A stretch of 64,000 nucleotides of DNA from Sinorhizobium medicae. Lineage in GTDB: Bacteria; Pseudomonadota; Alphaproteobacteria; Rhizobiales; Rhizobiaceae. Below are positions 8,155-17,330 of the stretch, in pieces; the stretch's first letter is position 1, and every line of letters starts with the position of its first letter. The stretch spans positions 62,001 to 126,000 of the forward strand of contig NZ_VITA01000010.1 in assembly GCF_007827695.1 (NCBI RefSeq). The letters are read 5' to 3'. Under the pieces are notes generated by a model, which searched no databases, was not told the DNA's origin, and saw nothing but the letters and a program-made list of their open reading frames with translations. A program made the translations under genes and the position numbers.

Positions 8155-8658
8155 TCAGTTGTCCCTCAGCATTTTAACACCGGCCACGACCAGCACCTGA
8201 TAGTTCACGAAGGCGATGAGACCTGCGAGGGTCACGATATCGCGGTCGTCGAGCCCGACGGCGTAGAGCGCTTCGATGTTCGCGCGCGTCGCTTCCCTGG
8301 GCTTGAGCGTCACCAGGTCCACATGTGCAAGGATCGTTGCGAGCCGTTCGTCGCCCTCGGGTACTACACCCGGATCGGCAATCGCCTGGAGGCCGGGTGT
8401 CGATCCCCTCTCTTCCAGCAGCTCCTTGTAGTGCGCCTGGAGCTCAGCCGATCTCCAAAGGCCAGCCATGCGCGCCGCCAGGGCCGCCCGCATGGCAAAA
8501 GAAAAGTTTCCCGGATCCGAGGGGGTAAAGGCGGCTTCATAGCTCGTCTGCGTGAAATGCTTGAGCTTGGCGCGCCGCTCGCGCAGCGCATGAACGGGCG
8601 AGGACGAATCCAGGCCGAGAACTGCGTCGATCACATCGACTTTCGTGGAAACGGTCAT
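8155..8658 (-). CDS. CMD-domain protein without CxxC motif
   Basis: A 167-residue protein starting MTVSTKVDVIDAV. An AAGGA ribosome site places the start at 8658 rather than at the longer in-frame start at 8679. The C-terminal half has the CMD helical pattern (LDDRDIVTLAGLIAFVNYQ), but the catalytic cysteines of AhpD are absent. It is likely a partner of the CxxC-bearing CMD protein directly downstream, with one base between them. It follows the FAD monooxygenase-like gene by 36 bp. The biochemical role of this subfamily is unknown to me. Confidence 0.8.
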   Translation of the reverse strand: MTVSTKVDVIDAVLGLDSSSPVHALRERRAKLKHFTQTSYEAAFTPSDPGNFSFAMRAALAARMAGLWRSAELQAHYKELLEERGSTPGLQAIADPGVVPEGDERLATILAHVDLVTLKPREATRANIEALYAVGLDDRDIVTLAGLIAFVNYQVLVVAGVKMLRDN

Positions 8659-8694
8659 GGCAATCCTTCCGTTTGGCAATACTCGACGAAAAAA

Positions 8695-10161
8695 TCAGGC
8701 GGTTCGGTGCGTGGGCTGCGGGGCATCAGCATCCGTCCACTCCGAACCATCGAGTTCCGGCTTTTCGTAGGCGAGCAGCGCTTCCCAGTGGTAATCGACG
8801 TCGCGGATGAAGAGCGAGGCGGCGATCCCGCGCGCAAGCCAGAGCGCGCCCTCGCTGATCGCCGGAATATCGCCGCTCACCTTGCCGATGCTGATCGAGG
8901 CGCCGTAGTTGAAGCAGTGAATGTCCTTGAGCCAGGGCGCGGTGCCGGGCTCCTTCTCCGTGAAGGAGAAATCGTCATCGAGCCAGGGGAAGCGTCCGAG
9001 GCCGGCATTCTCCTCGCCCGCCGGGGGCGTGTAGCGGTCTTCCCAGCAGGCGATCCTGTCCTGATAGGGCGCGAGCTCATCGCGGCTGAGCGGGTCGACC
9101 GTGAAGCCGGTTCCGAGGATGACGAAGTCGGTCCGGAAGACGCGGCCCTTGGTCGTGGTGAGCACCACCTCGCCGCCTTCCTCGCGCATCGAACGGATCG
9201 AGCAGTCGAAATGAAAGAAAGCGTTGGGGTGGCGGCTGACGCGCAGGGTCGAATTGTGGGGAGCCGGCGTCTGCTGCTTTACCGAATAGTCCATGATCCG
9301 CCAGCGCCACTCCGGGTCGATCCTGGCGAAGCCGGCTGTCACCCCGTATGACCCGATGCCCATCAGCTTGTTGATAGTCGGCATCTCCTTGCGGCGCGCG
9401 AGCAGGCGTACCTCGCCTGCACCGGACTCAAGCGCTTCGGCCGCGTTGTCGACGGCGGAAGCGCCGACGCCGATGACGACGACGCGTTTGCCCTTGAGCG
9501 CGTCGAAATCGATGGGGTCGGCGGAATGCGCCCAGGACGTGTGGCGTTTCATGCCCTTGACGAAATCCGGAATGACCGGCTCGCCCAGGCCCTCGCGGCC
9601 GGTCGCCATGACCAGCTTGCGGGTGATGATGGAAGGCTGGTTGCCGCCGGCGATCTCCAATTCGACGAGCCCGTCATCGCGTGGGCGGATACGGGTGACA
9701 TCCGTGTCGTTCTCGACGGGAATGGAAAGGACCTCGCGGTACCAGTTCAGGTAATCCATCCACATCGGTCGGGGAATGCGGAACAGCGTTTCCCACGCCG
9801 CTTCGCCATGGAGCGCCGTATACCAGGCCCGGAAGGTGAGCGAGGCGATGCCGAGCGCGGGACCAAGGAGGTTCTTCGGCGAGCGCAGGGTTTCCATGCG
9901 GGCAAAGGTGACCCAGGGGCCTTCCTGGCCCTTTCGGGCCCGGTCGACAATCCGGAGGTTGGCAATGCCGGCGCGGGTCAGGGCCAGCCATGCGACCATA
10001 CCGCACATTCCGCCGCCGATAATGACGACGTCGCTTACGGGCTGGCCATCAGCCATCGTGACCGGCTTCGACCAGTTGGCGGCAGGATAATTCAGATAGT
10101 CGAGGTCCTGTTTGACCCTCGCATTCAGTTCCGCGAGCCGCACGTTCCGTTCGTTCGCCAT
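8695..10161 (-). CDS. FAD/NAD(P)-dependent monooxygenase-like oxidoreductase
   Basis: A 488-residue two-dinucleotide-fold flavoprotein. The FAD-binding Rossmann motif IIGGGMCGM lies near residue 48, a second NAD(P)H-binding fold VVVIGVGASAVDNAA lies near residue 232, and the late ILGTGFTVD motif resembles the ATG motif of flavin monooxygenases. The FMO fingerprint FxGxxxH is recognisable but imperfect (FVKGMKRHTSWAHS). It sits between a polyamine-type ABC importer and two CMD proteins in a leftward unit, which suggests it oxidises the imported nitrogen compound, for example by N-hydroxylation. That is inference. Confidence 0.8.
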   Translation of the reverse strand: MANERNVRLAELNARVKQDLDYLNYPAANWSKPVTMADGQPVSDVVIIGGGMCGMVAWLALTRAGIANLRIVDRARKGQEGPWVTFARMETLRSPKNLLGPALGIASLTFRAWYTALHGEAAWETLFRIPRPMWMDYLNWYREVLSIPVENDTDVTRIRPRDDGLVELEIAGGNQPSIITRKLVMATGREGLGEPVIPDFVKGMKRHTSWAHSADPIDFDALKGKRVVVIGVGASAVDNAAEALESGAGEVRLLARRKEMPTINKLMGIGSYGVTAGFARIDPEWRWRIMDYSVKQQTPAPHNSTLRVSRHPNAFFHFDCSIRSMREEGGEVVLTTTKGRVFRTDFVILGTGFTVDPLSRDELAPYQDRIACWEDRYTPPAGEENAGLGRFPWLDDDFSFTEKEPGTAPWLKDIHCFNYGASISIGKVSGDIPAISEGALWLARGIAASLFIRDVDYHWEALLAYEKPELDGSEWTDADAPQPTHRTA

Positions 10162-10239
10162 AATAGTCTTTGCTCCAGAAATTCCGTTTTGGGGCCGCCT
10201 TCGCCGCCGCCCCTCAAAATGATCCGCTCTAATCAGGTG

Positions 10240-11310
10240 TCAGTCGGCCAGAACCACCGCATCACGCTCGCGCCAGCCCACCCAAATCTCGTCCGTCCCG
10301 ATGTGCGACAGCGCCACGGGGTCGAGCTGCAGGTGGAGCTGCGCTCCGTTTTCGAGATCGACGGTGAGCGCGGTATGGGCGCCCTTGAAGACGCGCTGGA
10401 CGATACGGCCTTTCAAGGCGAATCGGTCCTGCGGCTGCTCCGCCAGGCAGTAGAGTGCCTCTGGACGCAGCGCGACGGTCGTCGGGCTATCCTTGGCAGG
10501 CTGCGTTCCGTTGACATCGGCGCGGATAGCGGTTCCGTTCCAGTCGATCGTTGCGACCGTACCATCTACCGAGAGTGCCTTGCCTTCGAGGAAATTGCTC
10601 TGGCCGATGAAATTGGCGACGAAGCGGCTGCGTGGCCGCGAGTAGAGCTCGTTGGGGTCCCCCATCTGCTCGATCCGGCCTTTATTCATCACCACGATGA
10701 CGTCGGACATGGTCAGCGCTTCCTCCTGATCATGAGTCACGAAGATGAAGGTCTTGCCGGTGGTTCGCTGAATGGTCTTCAGTTCGATCTGCATCTGCTG
10801 GCGCAGCTTGGCGTCGAGCGCCGACAGGGGTTCGTCTAGCAGAAGCACGTTCGGGTCGGGAGCAAGAGCGCGCATCAGAGCAACACGCTGCCTTTGACCG
10901 CCCGAAAGCTGGTCGGGCATGCGGCCGGCGAAATCCTCGAGCTTGACGAGGGCGAGCAGTTCCATCGTCCGCTTGTGGATGGCGTCGGAAGACAGTCCCT
11001 TCAGTTCCAGTCCGAAGGCGATGTTGCGGCCGACATTGAGATGCGGAAAGAGAGCATAGTCCTGGAAGACGATGTTGACGTTGCGCCTGTTCGGCGGCAG
11101 ATGCGAGATTGCCTTGCCCTCGAGATAGATCTCGCCTGAGGAGGGCTGCTCGAAACCGCCGAGCATCCTGAGCGTGGTCGACTTACCGCACCCGGAAGGG
11201 CCGAGCAGCGTCACGAACTGGCCGGGTTCTATGGCGAGGTTCAGCCCATCGACCGCGGGCAGGGCGCCATAATATTTGTTGACGTTTTCGAATTGGACCA
11301 CAGGCTGCAT
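10240..11310 (-). CDS. ABC transporter ATP-binding protein, polyamine type
   Basis: A 356-residue PotA-like ATPase with Walker [10 protein letters not shown] (residues 38-46), Q-loop, signature [15 protein letters not shown], Walker B LLLDEPLSALD, switch His in THDQEEAL, and a C-terminal TOBE domain. It energises uptake by the two permeases encoded just upstream; three bases separate its ATG from the preceding stop. Together with the binding protein this forms a spermidine/putrescine-class (CUT1-like POPT) importer. The real ligand is not certain, since this class also takes up opines, phosphonates and other amines. Confidence 0.9.
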   Translation of the reverse strand: MQPVVQFENVNKYYGALPAVDGLNLAIEPGQFVTLLGPSGCGKSTTLRMLGGFEQPSSGEIYLEGKAISHLPPNRRNVNIVFQDYALFPHLNVGRNIAFGLELKGLSSDAIHKRTMELLALVKLEDFAGRMPDQLSGGQRQRVALMRALAPDPNVLLLDEPLSALDAKLRQQMQIELKTIQRTTGKTFIFVTHDQEEALTMSDVIVVMNKGRIEQMGDPNELYSRPRSRFVANFIGQSNFLEGKALSVDGTVATIDWNGTAIRADVNGTQPAKDSPTTVALRPEALYCLAEQPQDRFALKGRIVQRVFKGAHTALTVDLENGAQLHLQLDPVALSHIGTDEIWVGWRERDAVVLAD

Positions 11311-11312
11311 CG

Positions 11313-12107
11313 TCAGTTCCTTGAACGGCGGGTGAGGCGCTCGGCATAGAGGCCGACAGCGGCGGTCACGATCAGCACGATCGTTGCCATGGCATTGATT
11401 TCCGGCGACATGCCGCCCTGTACCTTTGCGAAGATGAGCATAGGCAGCGTGGGCTTGTAGCCGCCGAGAAAGAAGGTACGGACGAAATCGTCTATGCTGG
11501 TGAGCACACAGAAGATCATGCCGCCGAGGAGCGCCGGCATCAGGTAGGGGATCGTGACCCTGAGAAAGGCCACGAAGGGATCGGCACCGAGGTCGCGAGC
11601 GGCGTCGACCAGATTGGCCGGCATGGACCGCAGTCGCGTGAGCACCATGATGACCACGAAAGGCACCGCGTGGACGGAATGCGACAGGATGATCGCCGTC
11701 GTGCCGGTCGGGATGTCAACGGTGCGGATGAAGATCCGCATGGAGATGGCGTTGATGAGGCCAGGAACGACTGCGGGCAGGCATGCGAGCGCGAAGATGA
11801 TCGCCTTGCCCCATATGCCTTCTGTCGTGACCAGAAGCGCAATCCAGACGCCTATGACGGTTGCCGCAGCGGTCGTGGCCAGCGCGATCCCGATCGAATA
11901 GAGCGAGGCCTCGATGAACTGCTTGTCCTGAAGCACCTGGGCATACCAGTTGAGCGTCCAGTCCGTGATCGGAAAGGCGATGAAGCTCGCATCCTTGAAG
12001 CTCATGGCGGTCATCAGCGCCAAAGGTAGCAGGAGATAGACCGCAAACAGCCAGTAGGCAGCGCCGAGCGCGGTCTTGGGGAGATCGGCGAAATAGGGTC
12101 GCATCAT
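11313..12107 (-). CDS. ABC transporter permease, PotC-like
   Basis: A 264-residue inner-membrane protein with about six transmembrane segments. Its binding-protein-dependent permease (EAA) loop reads NLVDAARDLGADPFVAFLRVTIPYLMP near residue 185. It follows the PotB-like gene after 7 bp and precedes the ATPase by 2 bp. It should pair with the PotB-like subunit to form the channel of the polyamine-class importer. Confidence 0.9.
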   Translation of the reverse strand: MMRPYFADLPKTALGAAYWLFAVYLLLPLALMTAMSFKDASFIAFPITDWTLNWYAQVLQDKQFIEASLYSIGIALATTAAATVIGVWIALLVTTEGIWGKAIIFALACLPAVVPGLINAISMRIFIRTVDIPTGTTAIILSHSVHAVPFVVIMVLTRLRSMPANLVDAARDLGADPFVAFLRVTIPYLMPALLGGMIFCVLTSIDDFVRTFFLGGYKPTLPMLIFAKVQGGMSPEINAMATIVLIVTAAVGLYAERLTRRSRN

Positions 12108-12114
12108 TACCTCC

Positions 12115-13098
12115 TCACATCAGCCGGACGGACCGGCCGCCGATCACCCGCATGAACAGGCCGACGGTGGTTAGCGAAACCGCGAGCAGCAGCATGGAGA
12201 AGGCGGCGCCTTCGGGCCATTTGTCGTTCGAGGAGTGAAAGAGGGTCGCGATCACCTCGGGGAAAATGACGGTATTCGGGCCGCCAAGCAGGAGCGGTGC
12301 CGCAAAAACGCCGACCGAGGTCAGGTATACGAGACTGCAGCCAGAGACGATGCCGTCCTTCGACAGCGGCAGGATCACGCGGCGGAAGCGCTGAAAGGGG
12401 CTGGCCCCGAGGTCGGCCGCCGCGTGAACGAGCTGCGTCGGTATCTTCTCGATCGCCGAATAGAGCGGCAGCAGCATATAGAGTGCCAGCAGATAGATGA
12501 CGCCGAAGCTCAGAGAGAAGGAGGTGTAGAGCATCGGGATGGGCCGATCGATGAAGCCGAGTTCGCGCAGCGCGACGTTGACCGCGCCGCGATTGGCCAG
12601 GAGCATGATGACCGAAAAGGTGCGGATGAGCTCTCCCGCCCAGAACGGAATCAAGAGAAGCAGCAGGGCACGCACACGGTTCTTCGGCTGGACGATCTTC
12701 GCGACATAATATGCGACCGGATAGACGACCACCAGCGTCGAGAGCGTGACGACTGCCGCGAAGACGAGGCTGCGGAGGAAGGGCACGAAGTATAGCTGGT
12801 CGGAGAAGAACAGCTTGTAATTGGCCAGCGTGTAGGCGGAGCCTCCATCCGGCGATGGCGGATAGTCTGCCATGAAGCTGATCCGCCCCATCTGGAAGAT
12901 TGGGCCGATGTGCAGCGCTGCGATCCAGAAGAGGGGGACGCCGGCAAGCAGCGCCAGGCGAACAGGGCGGCTGTCGGCAAGCCGGCCGATGGTATGGCGA
13001 TAGAGACCCGAACCGACGGTCTTGCCGATCCAGCCGGCATATCGGGGCACCCGCAGGGGTTCGGCGGTTCGGGTGCGTATTGTCGTCGTATCTACCAT
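12115..13098 (-). CDS. ABC transporter permease, PotB-like
   Basis: A 327-residue permease with a long cytoplasmic N-terminus (about 45 residues), about six membrane segments and the EAA loop QLVHAAADLGASPFQRFRRVILPLSKDG. It is the first membrane component of the importer. It is separated from the binding-protein gene by a 131-bp gap that contains a palindromic repeat (13147-13190), which may limit its expression relative to the binding protein. Confidence 0.9.
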   Translation of the reverse strand: MVDTTTIRTRTAEPLRVPRYAGWIGKTVGSGLYRHTIGRLADSRPVRLALLAGVPLFWIAALHIGPIFQMGRISFMADYPPSPDGGSAYTLANYKLFFSDQLYFVPFLRSLVFAAVVTLSTLVVVYPVAYYVAKIVQPKNRVRALLLLLIPFWAGELIRTFSVIMLLANRGAVNVALRELGFIDRPIPMLYTSFSLSFGVIYLLALYMLLPLYSAIEKIPTQLVHAAADLGASPFQRFRRVILPLSKDGIVSGCSLVYLTSVGVFAAPLLLGGPNTVIFPEVIATLFHSSNDKWPEGAAFSMLLLAVSLTTVGLFMRVIGGRSVRLM

Positions 13099-13146
13099 TG
13101 TGGTTCCAGGCTCAAAAGAAGCTCCTTTTCACGGCCGTCGCCTGCC

Positions 13147-13190
13147 GCATGTCTTTGTTCCTGCATCGGATTCGACGCAAGGAAACATGC
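13147..13190. repeat. Palindromic repeat, RIME-like half-element
   Basis: A long imperfect hairpin with outer arms GCATGT and ACATGC and inner TTCCT/AGGAA arms. It matches the second palindrome of the element at 57822-57924 (shared arms and central ATCGGATnCGA). It lies between the binding-protein and permease genes of the polyamine-type importer, where it could act as a transcript-stabilising or attenuating structure. Confidence 0.6.
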
Positions 13191-13229
13191 AGTGGCGCCG
13201 GCCGTGTCCTTCGGGTCCGAGACGATGGG

Positions 13230-14330
13230 TCAGGCTGCCTTGATCTCGGCGACTGCCTTGTCGACCATCTCGTTTTTCATGTCGCGGTTGACGGAGCTGA
13301 AGAACTGGATGCGCTCGGTCTGTTCCTGCGGCAGGGCCATGGCAGCACGCTCCTTGTCGTTCAGCACCTTGTCCACGCCGCCGAATGCGGAGGCGAAGCC
13401 CGACTGACGGCTCATCGCTGCCCCGATTTCCGGAGAGGAGAGGATGGCGTCGAGGAATGTATAAGCCGCATCCGTATTCGGTCCGTTCTTCACCACGTTG
13501 AAGGAGTAGAGGAAGCCATAGGTCCCCTCCTTCGGAACCGATATCTCGATCGGATGTCCGTCCATGATCAGCTTTGCCGCGGGGCCGGACCAGCTGTGGG
13601 CGACATAGATGTCCTCGTTGACGAACATCTGCTGCACCTCGGAGCCGGCGTCGTAGTACTTGCGGACCATGTCCTTGTTCTGGATCAGGTAGTCGCGTGC
13701 CTTGTTGGTTGCGGCCTGCGCCTCCTCCGGCTTGCCTTCATATGTGACGAAGTCGCCGTCATTACCCTGATAGCGCATGGTGATCTGGAGGAAATCGGAA
13801 ATGATATAAGACGTCAGGCCCTTGTATTCCTTGTCGAACATGATGGCCCAGCTGTCGGAGGCCTTGGTATAGTCCGTATTGCGGGCAAGGCCTTCGAAAC
13901 CGGCAAGCAGCGGCACCCCGTAGACCGAACCGTCGACGGTCAGCTGCGGTGCGCCCTTGTATGCGGGAGCGAGATTGCCCCAGTTCTTCAGCCGGCCGGT
14001 GTCGAGCGGCGAAAGCAGGTTGGAGCCGATGAACTGCGACAGGCGGTGACCGGTGACCGTGACGATGTCCGATGAAGGCGTCGCGCCTTCGGCGGAGAGC
14101 ACGTTATACTGCTTGCCCTGGTCGTCGGTGAGGCGAATGCGCACTTCGATCCCCGTCTCCTTCTGGAACGCGTCGATGAAGGACTGCGGAACGAACTTGT
14201 CATAGGTGGTGATGTTCACGACCTTGGACTGGGCGAATGCCGGGCGGATGATCGCCGGCGCTGCCAGTACGCCGGTCCCGGCAGCCAGAAGCTTCAGCGT
14301 GGAACGGCGGCTTGCGATGAAGTCTTTCAT
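13230..14330 (-). CDS. Periplasmic solute-binding protein, PotD/PotF-like
   Basis: A 366-residue binding protein with an N-terminal Tat-type signal (SRRSTLKLLAAGTGVLAAPA, with the AFA cleavage region near residue 33) and a type-II periplasmic-binding fold typical of spermidine/putrescine receptors. Its ATG overlaps the stop of the LysR gene in an ATGA arrangement, so regulator and receptor are translationally coupled. A Tat signal on the receptor implies cytoplasmic folding before export. The ligand is probably an amine or amino-acid-like compound; polyamine itself is only the family default. Confidence 0.88.
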   Translation of the reverse strand: MKDFIASRRSTLKLLAAGTGVLAAPAIIRPAFAQSKVVNITTYDKFVPQSFIDAFQKETGIEVRIRLTDDQGKQYNVLSAEGATPSSDIVTVTGHRLSQFIGSNLLSPLDTGRLKNWGNLAPAYKGAPQLTVDGSVYGVPLLAGFEGLARNTDYTKASDSWAIMFDKEYKGLTSYIISDFLQITMRYQGNDGDFVTYEGKPEEAQAATNKARDYLIQNKDMVRKYYDAGSEVQQMFVNEDIYVAHSWSGPAAKLIMDGHPIEISVPKEGTYGFLYSFNVVKNGPNTDAAYTFLDAILSSPEIGAAMSRQSGFASAFGGVDKVLNDKERAAMALPQEQTERIQFFSSVNRDMKNEMVDKAVAEIKAA

Positions 14331-15367
14331 GTCATTCTCCTCTTTTGGTTCTGCGTTTTGTTGTTATGCAACGGATAGTCGCGCCAGCGCGCGTCTCGAT
14401 CTGTCTGGTCTTCTCCCAACATCATTTCAGCAGCGCGATTGGCGTGGCGCGGGTCGTGAGCTGTAAATCCCGGTATGCAGGCTGAAGAGACCCGGATGAT
14501 CGCCTGAATCAGTTCGCGCGAGCTGTCGGACAACGGGCGTGCAGCGGCGGAAAGGATCGCCCAAAGGAAGGGGATGTCGACGTCGAGCGGCCGGATCGTG
14601 ACGTCGGTCAGCTTCAAGCCATAGGCCGTCGCGGGCTCGACGATCGCAACGCCGAGCCCCGTCGACGCAATCCTTACCGCATTGACCGAAACGCTGGTCG
14701 CGATGATCCTGGCCGGGCGGATGTTGGCCGCCTCCAGAGCCTTGTCTACGCGGCTTCGCAGCCGGAACGGATTGGCCATCGTAATGATATTGCGTCCGGC
14801 AAGGTCGGCGATCGAAATCACCTCGCGGGCAGTGAGGGGGTCGTCCGGCGCCACCGCGGCGACGCAAGGTGCCTGAAATACACCGTGTACCTCCAGCCCT
14901 GGCTGGTCGGCCGGCAGCGACGTGACGCAGAAATCCGCCGTGCGGGCCAGAACAGATTGAACCGCTGCCTCTGCCGGCAGGCTGCGCAGATGGACCTTTC
15001 GCGGCAAGAGCCTTTCCGGCAACGCCGCCAGCGCCATGGGGATGATGCCGCTCGCGAAAGCCGCGATCGCTACGATCTCGATCGGCTGCGGCTCCTTTTC
15101 GGCGATCGTCCTTGCCCGCTCCCGCAAATGGCCGATGCCGCTGAGGAAGCGTTCGGCTTCCGCGTGGAATGCTATCCCTTTTTCGCTGGGAGCGATCTTC
15201 GGGCCGTTGCGATCGAAGAGCGCGAATCCGACGGAAGTCTCAAGATCCTGGATGAGGCGCGTGACCTGGGACTGGGAACGATCGAGCAGCCGGGCGGCGC
15301 CAGTGATGCTGCCTGCCGACATCACTGCAAGAAACGCCTCGAGCTCCCGTATCTCCATGATGATCAT
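14327..15367 (-). CDS. LysR-family transcriptional regulator
   Basis: A protein of 346 residues (343 if translation begins at the second ATG, 15358), with an N-terminal winged HTH (residues about 5-64, LEAFLAVMSAGSITGAARLLDRSQSQVTRL) and a LysR effector-binding domain. Its C-terminal tail of about 35 residues is longer than usual. It is the first gene of a leftward unit with the ABC importer, monooxygenase and CMD genes. It is divergent from the octopine dehydrogenase-like gene, with a 155-bp intergenic region. LysR regulators usually act from such divergent promoters, so it probably controls both arms. No strong ribosome site distinguishes the two starts. Confidence 0.88.
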   Translation of the reverse strand: MIIMEIRELEAFLAVMSAGSITGAARLLDRSQSQVTRLIQDLETSVGFALFDRNGPKIAPSEKGIAFHAEAERFLSGIGHLRERARTIAEKEPQPIEIVAIAAFASGIIPMALAALPERLLPRKVHLRSLPAEAAVQSVLARTADFCVTSLPADQPGLEVHGVFQAPCVAAVAPDDPLTAREVISIADLAGRNIITMANPFRLRSRVDKALEAANIRPARIIATSVSVNAVRIASTGLGVAIVEPATAYGLKLTDVTIRPLDVDIPFLWAILSAAARPLSDSSRELIQAIIRVSSACIPGFTAHDPRHANRAAEMMLGEDQTDRDARWRDYPLHNNKTQNQKRRMT

Positions 15368-15522
15368 GCGCCCATTGCATCATAACTCTGTCATACTGCA
15401 TAAAACGTATCTTGAGCGCCAGTGACAAAGGACAATTTTTCTTTTCGGTGATAGGCATTGAAAAATATGTGGTTTGAGGCGCCCGGATTCTGGCCCGATG
15501 GACGAAAGGAAGAACGACAACG

Positions 15523-16602
15523 ATGCGTATTGGTATTCTCGGCGCCGGGGCGATCGCCTTCGGCATGGCGGCTTTCCTCGCGGAAGCGGGTCATCACCCG
15601 GTCCTTTGGTCTCCCTCGGGTGCGCGCACGCGTAAACTGGCCGAGGGAGAGCCGCTGACCGCGACGGGCGCCGTCGAGTTTTCCGGCCCGGTTGCGATAG
15701 CTCGCGATGGCCGCGAGGCGGTCGCCGATGTCGATGCGGTCGTCATTGCTCTGCCGGCGAACGGCCATCGAATGGCATTCGATGCGGCGCTGCCGCACCT
15801 GAAGCCGGGCCAGCCCGTCATCGTCAGTTCGCACAGCTCATTCGGCGCGCTTTATCTCTCAAAGAGGCTCGCCGAGCGCGGCGTTTCGCTGCCGATCATC
15901 GTCTGGGGTACAACGCTTCTGACCGGCCGCCAGCAGCCGGATGGCGTAAGCGTATCCGTCAACACGGTCCGTCAGAAGGTCGATGTCGCCACCCTGCCGA
16001 AAGCTGCTGCGGCCGAGGGCGAGGCGCTCTGCAGCGAGCTTTTCGGCGACCGATTCGTCGAGCGCGACGGGCTTCTGGCGATCGCGCTTTCCAATCTCAA
16101 CCCGCAAAACCATCTTGGCATCGCGCTACTCAACCTGACGCGGATGGAGAAGGGCGAGAAATGGGGGCAGGGCGAGCACGTGACCCCGGCCGTCGGGCAG
16201 CTGATCGAAGCGCTCGACGCGGAGCGGCTCAAAATCGCCGAAAGCTTCGGACTGTCGGTACGGACCGTGCGCGAGCACTTCTCCTTGTCCTTCCATGTGC
16301 CGATCGGTTCGGTCTCGGAGATGAACCAGCAGATGCACCTCGAAGGCCGGGGCGGCTTCGGCCCGGCTACGGCCGACAGCCGATACATCTATGAGGACGT
16401 GCCTTTCGGGCTCGTTCCTACCAGTCTGCTCGGGCGGATCGCCGGCCATCCGGCAATTCTCCATGAGGCGGGAACGAGCCTGTTTTCGGCCGCGATGAGC
16501 CGCGACCTTGCCGCCGACAACAATCTGTTGCCGGATCTGGCGCTCGAAAGACTGTCTCCCGGCGCGCTCAGGGAACTTTGCGACCGCGGCTTCACGGCCT
16601 GA
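15523..16602 (+). CDS. Octopine/nopaline dehydrogenase-family NAD(P) oxidoreductase
   Basis: A 359-residue protein with an N-terminal Rossmann motif GILGAGAIAFGMA (residues 4-16) and a C-terminal all-helical domain containing NPQNHLGIALLN and a catalytic His region, as in octopine/nopaline dehydrogenases and related 2-hydroxyacid and ketopantoate-type enzymes. Opine dehydrogenases join or split an amino acid and a keto acid reversibly with NAD(P)H. It is divergent from the LysR regulator of a polyamine-type importer, which suggests a role in making or breaking the imported compound. The start follows a GGAAGAACGAC ribosome site. Confidence 0.8.
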   Translation: MRIGILGAGAIAFGMAAFLAEAGHHPVLWSPSGARTRKLAEGEPLTATGAVEFSGPVAIARDGREAVADVDAVVIALPANGHRMAFDAALPHLKPGQPVIVSSHSSFGALYLSKRLAERGVSLPIIVWGTTLLTGRQQPDGVSVSVNTVRQKVDVATLPKAAAAEGEALCSELFGDRFVERDGLLAIALSNLNPQNHLGIALLNLTRMEKGEKWGQGEHVTPAVGQLIEALDAERLKIAESFGLSVRTVREHFSLSFHVPIGSVSEMNQQMHLEGRGGFGPATADSRYIYEDVPFGLVPTSLLGRIAGHPAILHEAGTSLFSAAMSRDLAADNNLLPDLALERLSPGALRELCDRGFTA

Positions 16603-16622
16603 CCGCAAGAGTCCTGCTCCGT

Positions 16623-17330
16623 CTACCGCACGATCAGAAACGCTCCGCTGGCCAGCGCGAAGATAAGCACGCCCAAGCGCAGGCCGCGGCCGCGAATATG
16701 GTCGTGCGTCAGGCGTGACAGGGCGCTTCCGAGGAGGACCGCCGGTGCGAGGTAGAGAGCGGCCAGAAGCTGGTCCGCTCCGATGCGGCCGGCAATGGCG
16801 AGTATGACCAGCGACATGATTTCCCCCACGAAGAAACACACCGCCACGGTCGCCCGGAGTATCGGGCCCTTGGCGTGCTGGTAGAGGAGAGCGAGCGGTG
16901 GCCCGCCGATGCCGGTCGCCGTTTCGGTTACGCCGGTGAACAAGCCGACACCGAGCGCGCTCGGTCGACCGGGCGCAAAGGGGGGGGCGAAAAGCGCTGC
17001 GGCGGCGGCAATGACCGTAAACCAGCCGACGGCAAGGTCGAGCTGCTGGCTCGACAAGGCGGCGAGCAGCCACACGCCGGCAAAGGTGCCGGCGAACCTG
17101 CCGAGGCTGATCCATTTCGCGCCGGACCAATCGACGGCCGACCGCTCGCGCCAGGCGACGTGGAGATTGAGAGGCAGCATCAAGAGAAGCAGCGTCACCG
17201 GCAGGAGATCGGGCTGCAGGATGCCGACGACCGGCGCCACGATGAGCGCGAAGCCGATGCCGAGAGCACCCTGGATAAATGCCGAGACCAATGTGACCGC
17301 GCTCAAAATCGCAAAAAGGCTGAGTGTCAT
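16623..17330 (-). CDS. TauE/SafE-family anion exporter
   Basis: A 235-residue membrane protein starting MTLSLFAILSAVTLVSAFIQG, with about eight hydrophobic segments and the TauE/SafE hallmarks QGALGIGFALIVAP and GVTETATGIGGPPLALL. The family exports or imports small sulfur or carbon anions such as sulfite, sulfoacetate and taurine-derived products. Its ATG overlaps the stop of the amidohydrolase gene (ATGA), so the two are coupled; the longer upstream extension in this frame is rejected. It could export an acid product of the amidohydrolase reaction. Confidence 0.88.
   Translation of the reverse strand: MTLSLFAILSAVTLVSAFIQGALGIGFALIVAPVVGILQPDLLPVTLLLLMLPLNLHVAWRERSAVDWSGAKWISLGRFAGTFAGVWLLAALSSQQLDLAVGWFTVIAAAAALFAPPFAPGRPSALGVGLFTGVTETATGIGGPPLALLYQHAKGPILRATVAVCFFVGEIMSLVILAIAGRIGADQLLAALYLAPAVLLGSALSRLTHDHIRGRGLRLGVLIFALASGAFLIVR

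Noticed and set aside
8128-9351. A long plus-strand frame opposite the CMD and FAD oxidoreductase genes
   Set aside because: Low-complexity Arg/Gly/Glu-rich translation without motifs; the minus-strand genes are well supported.
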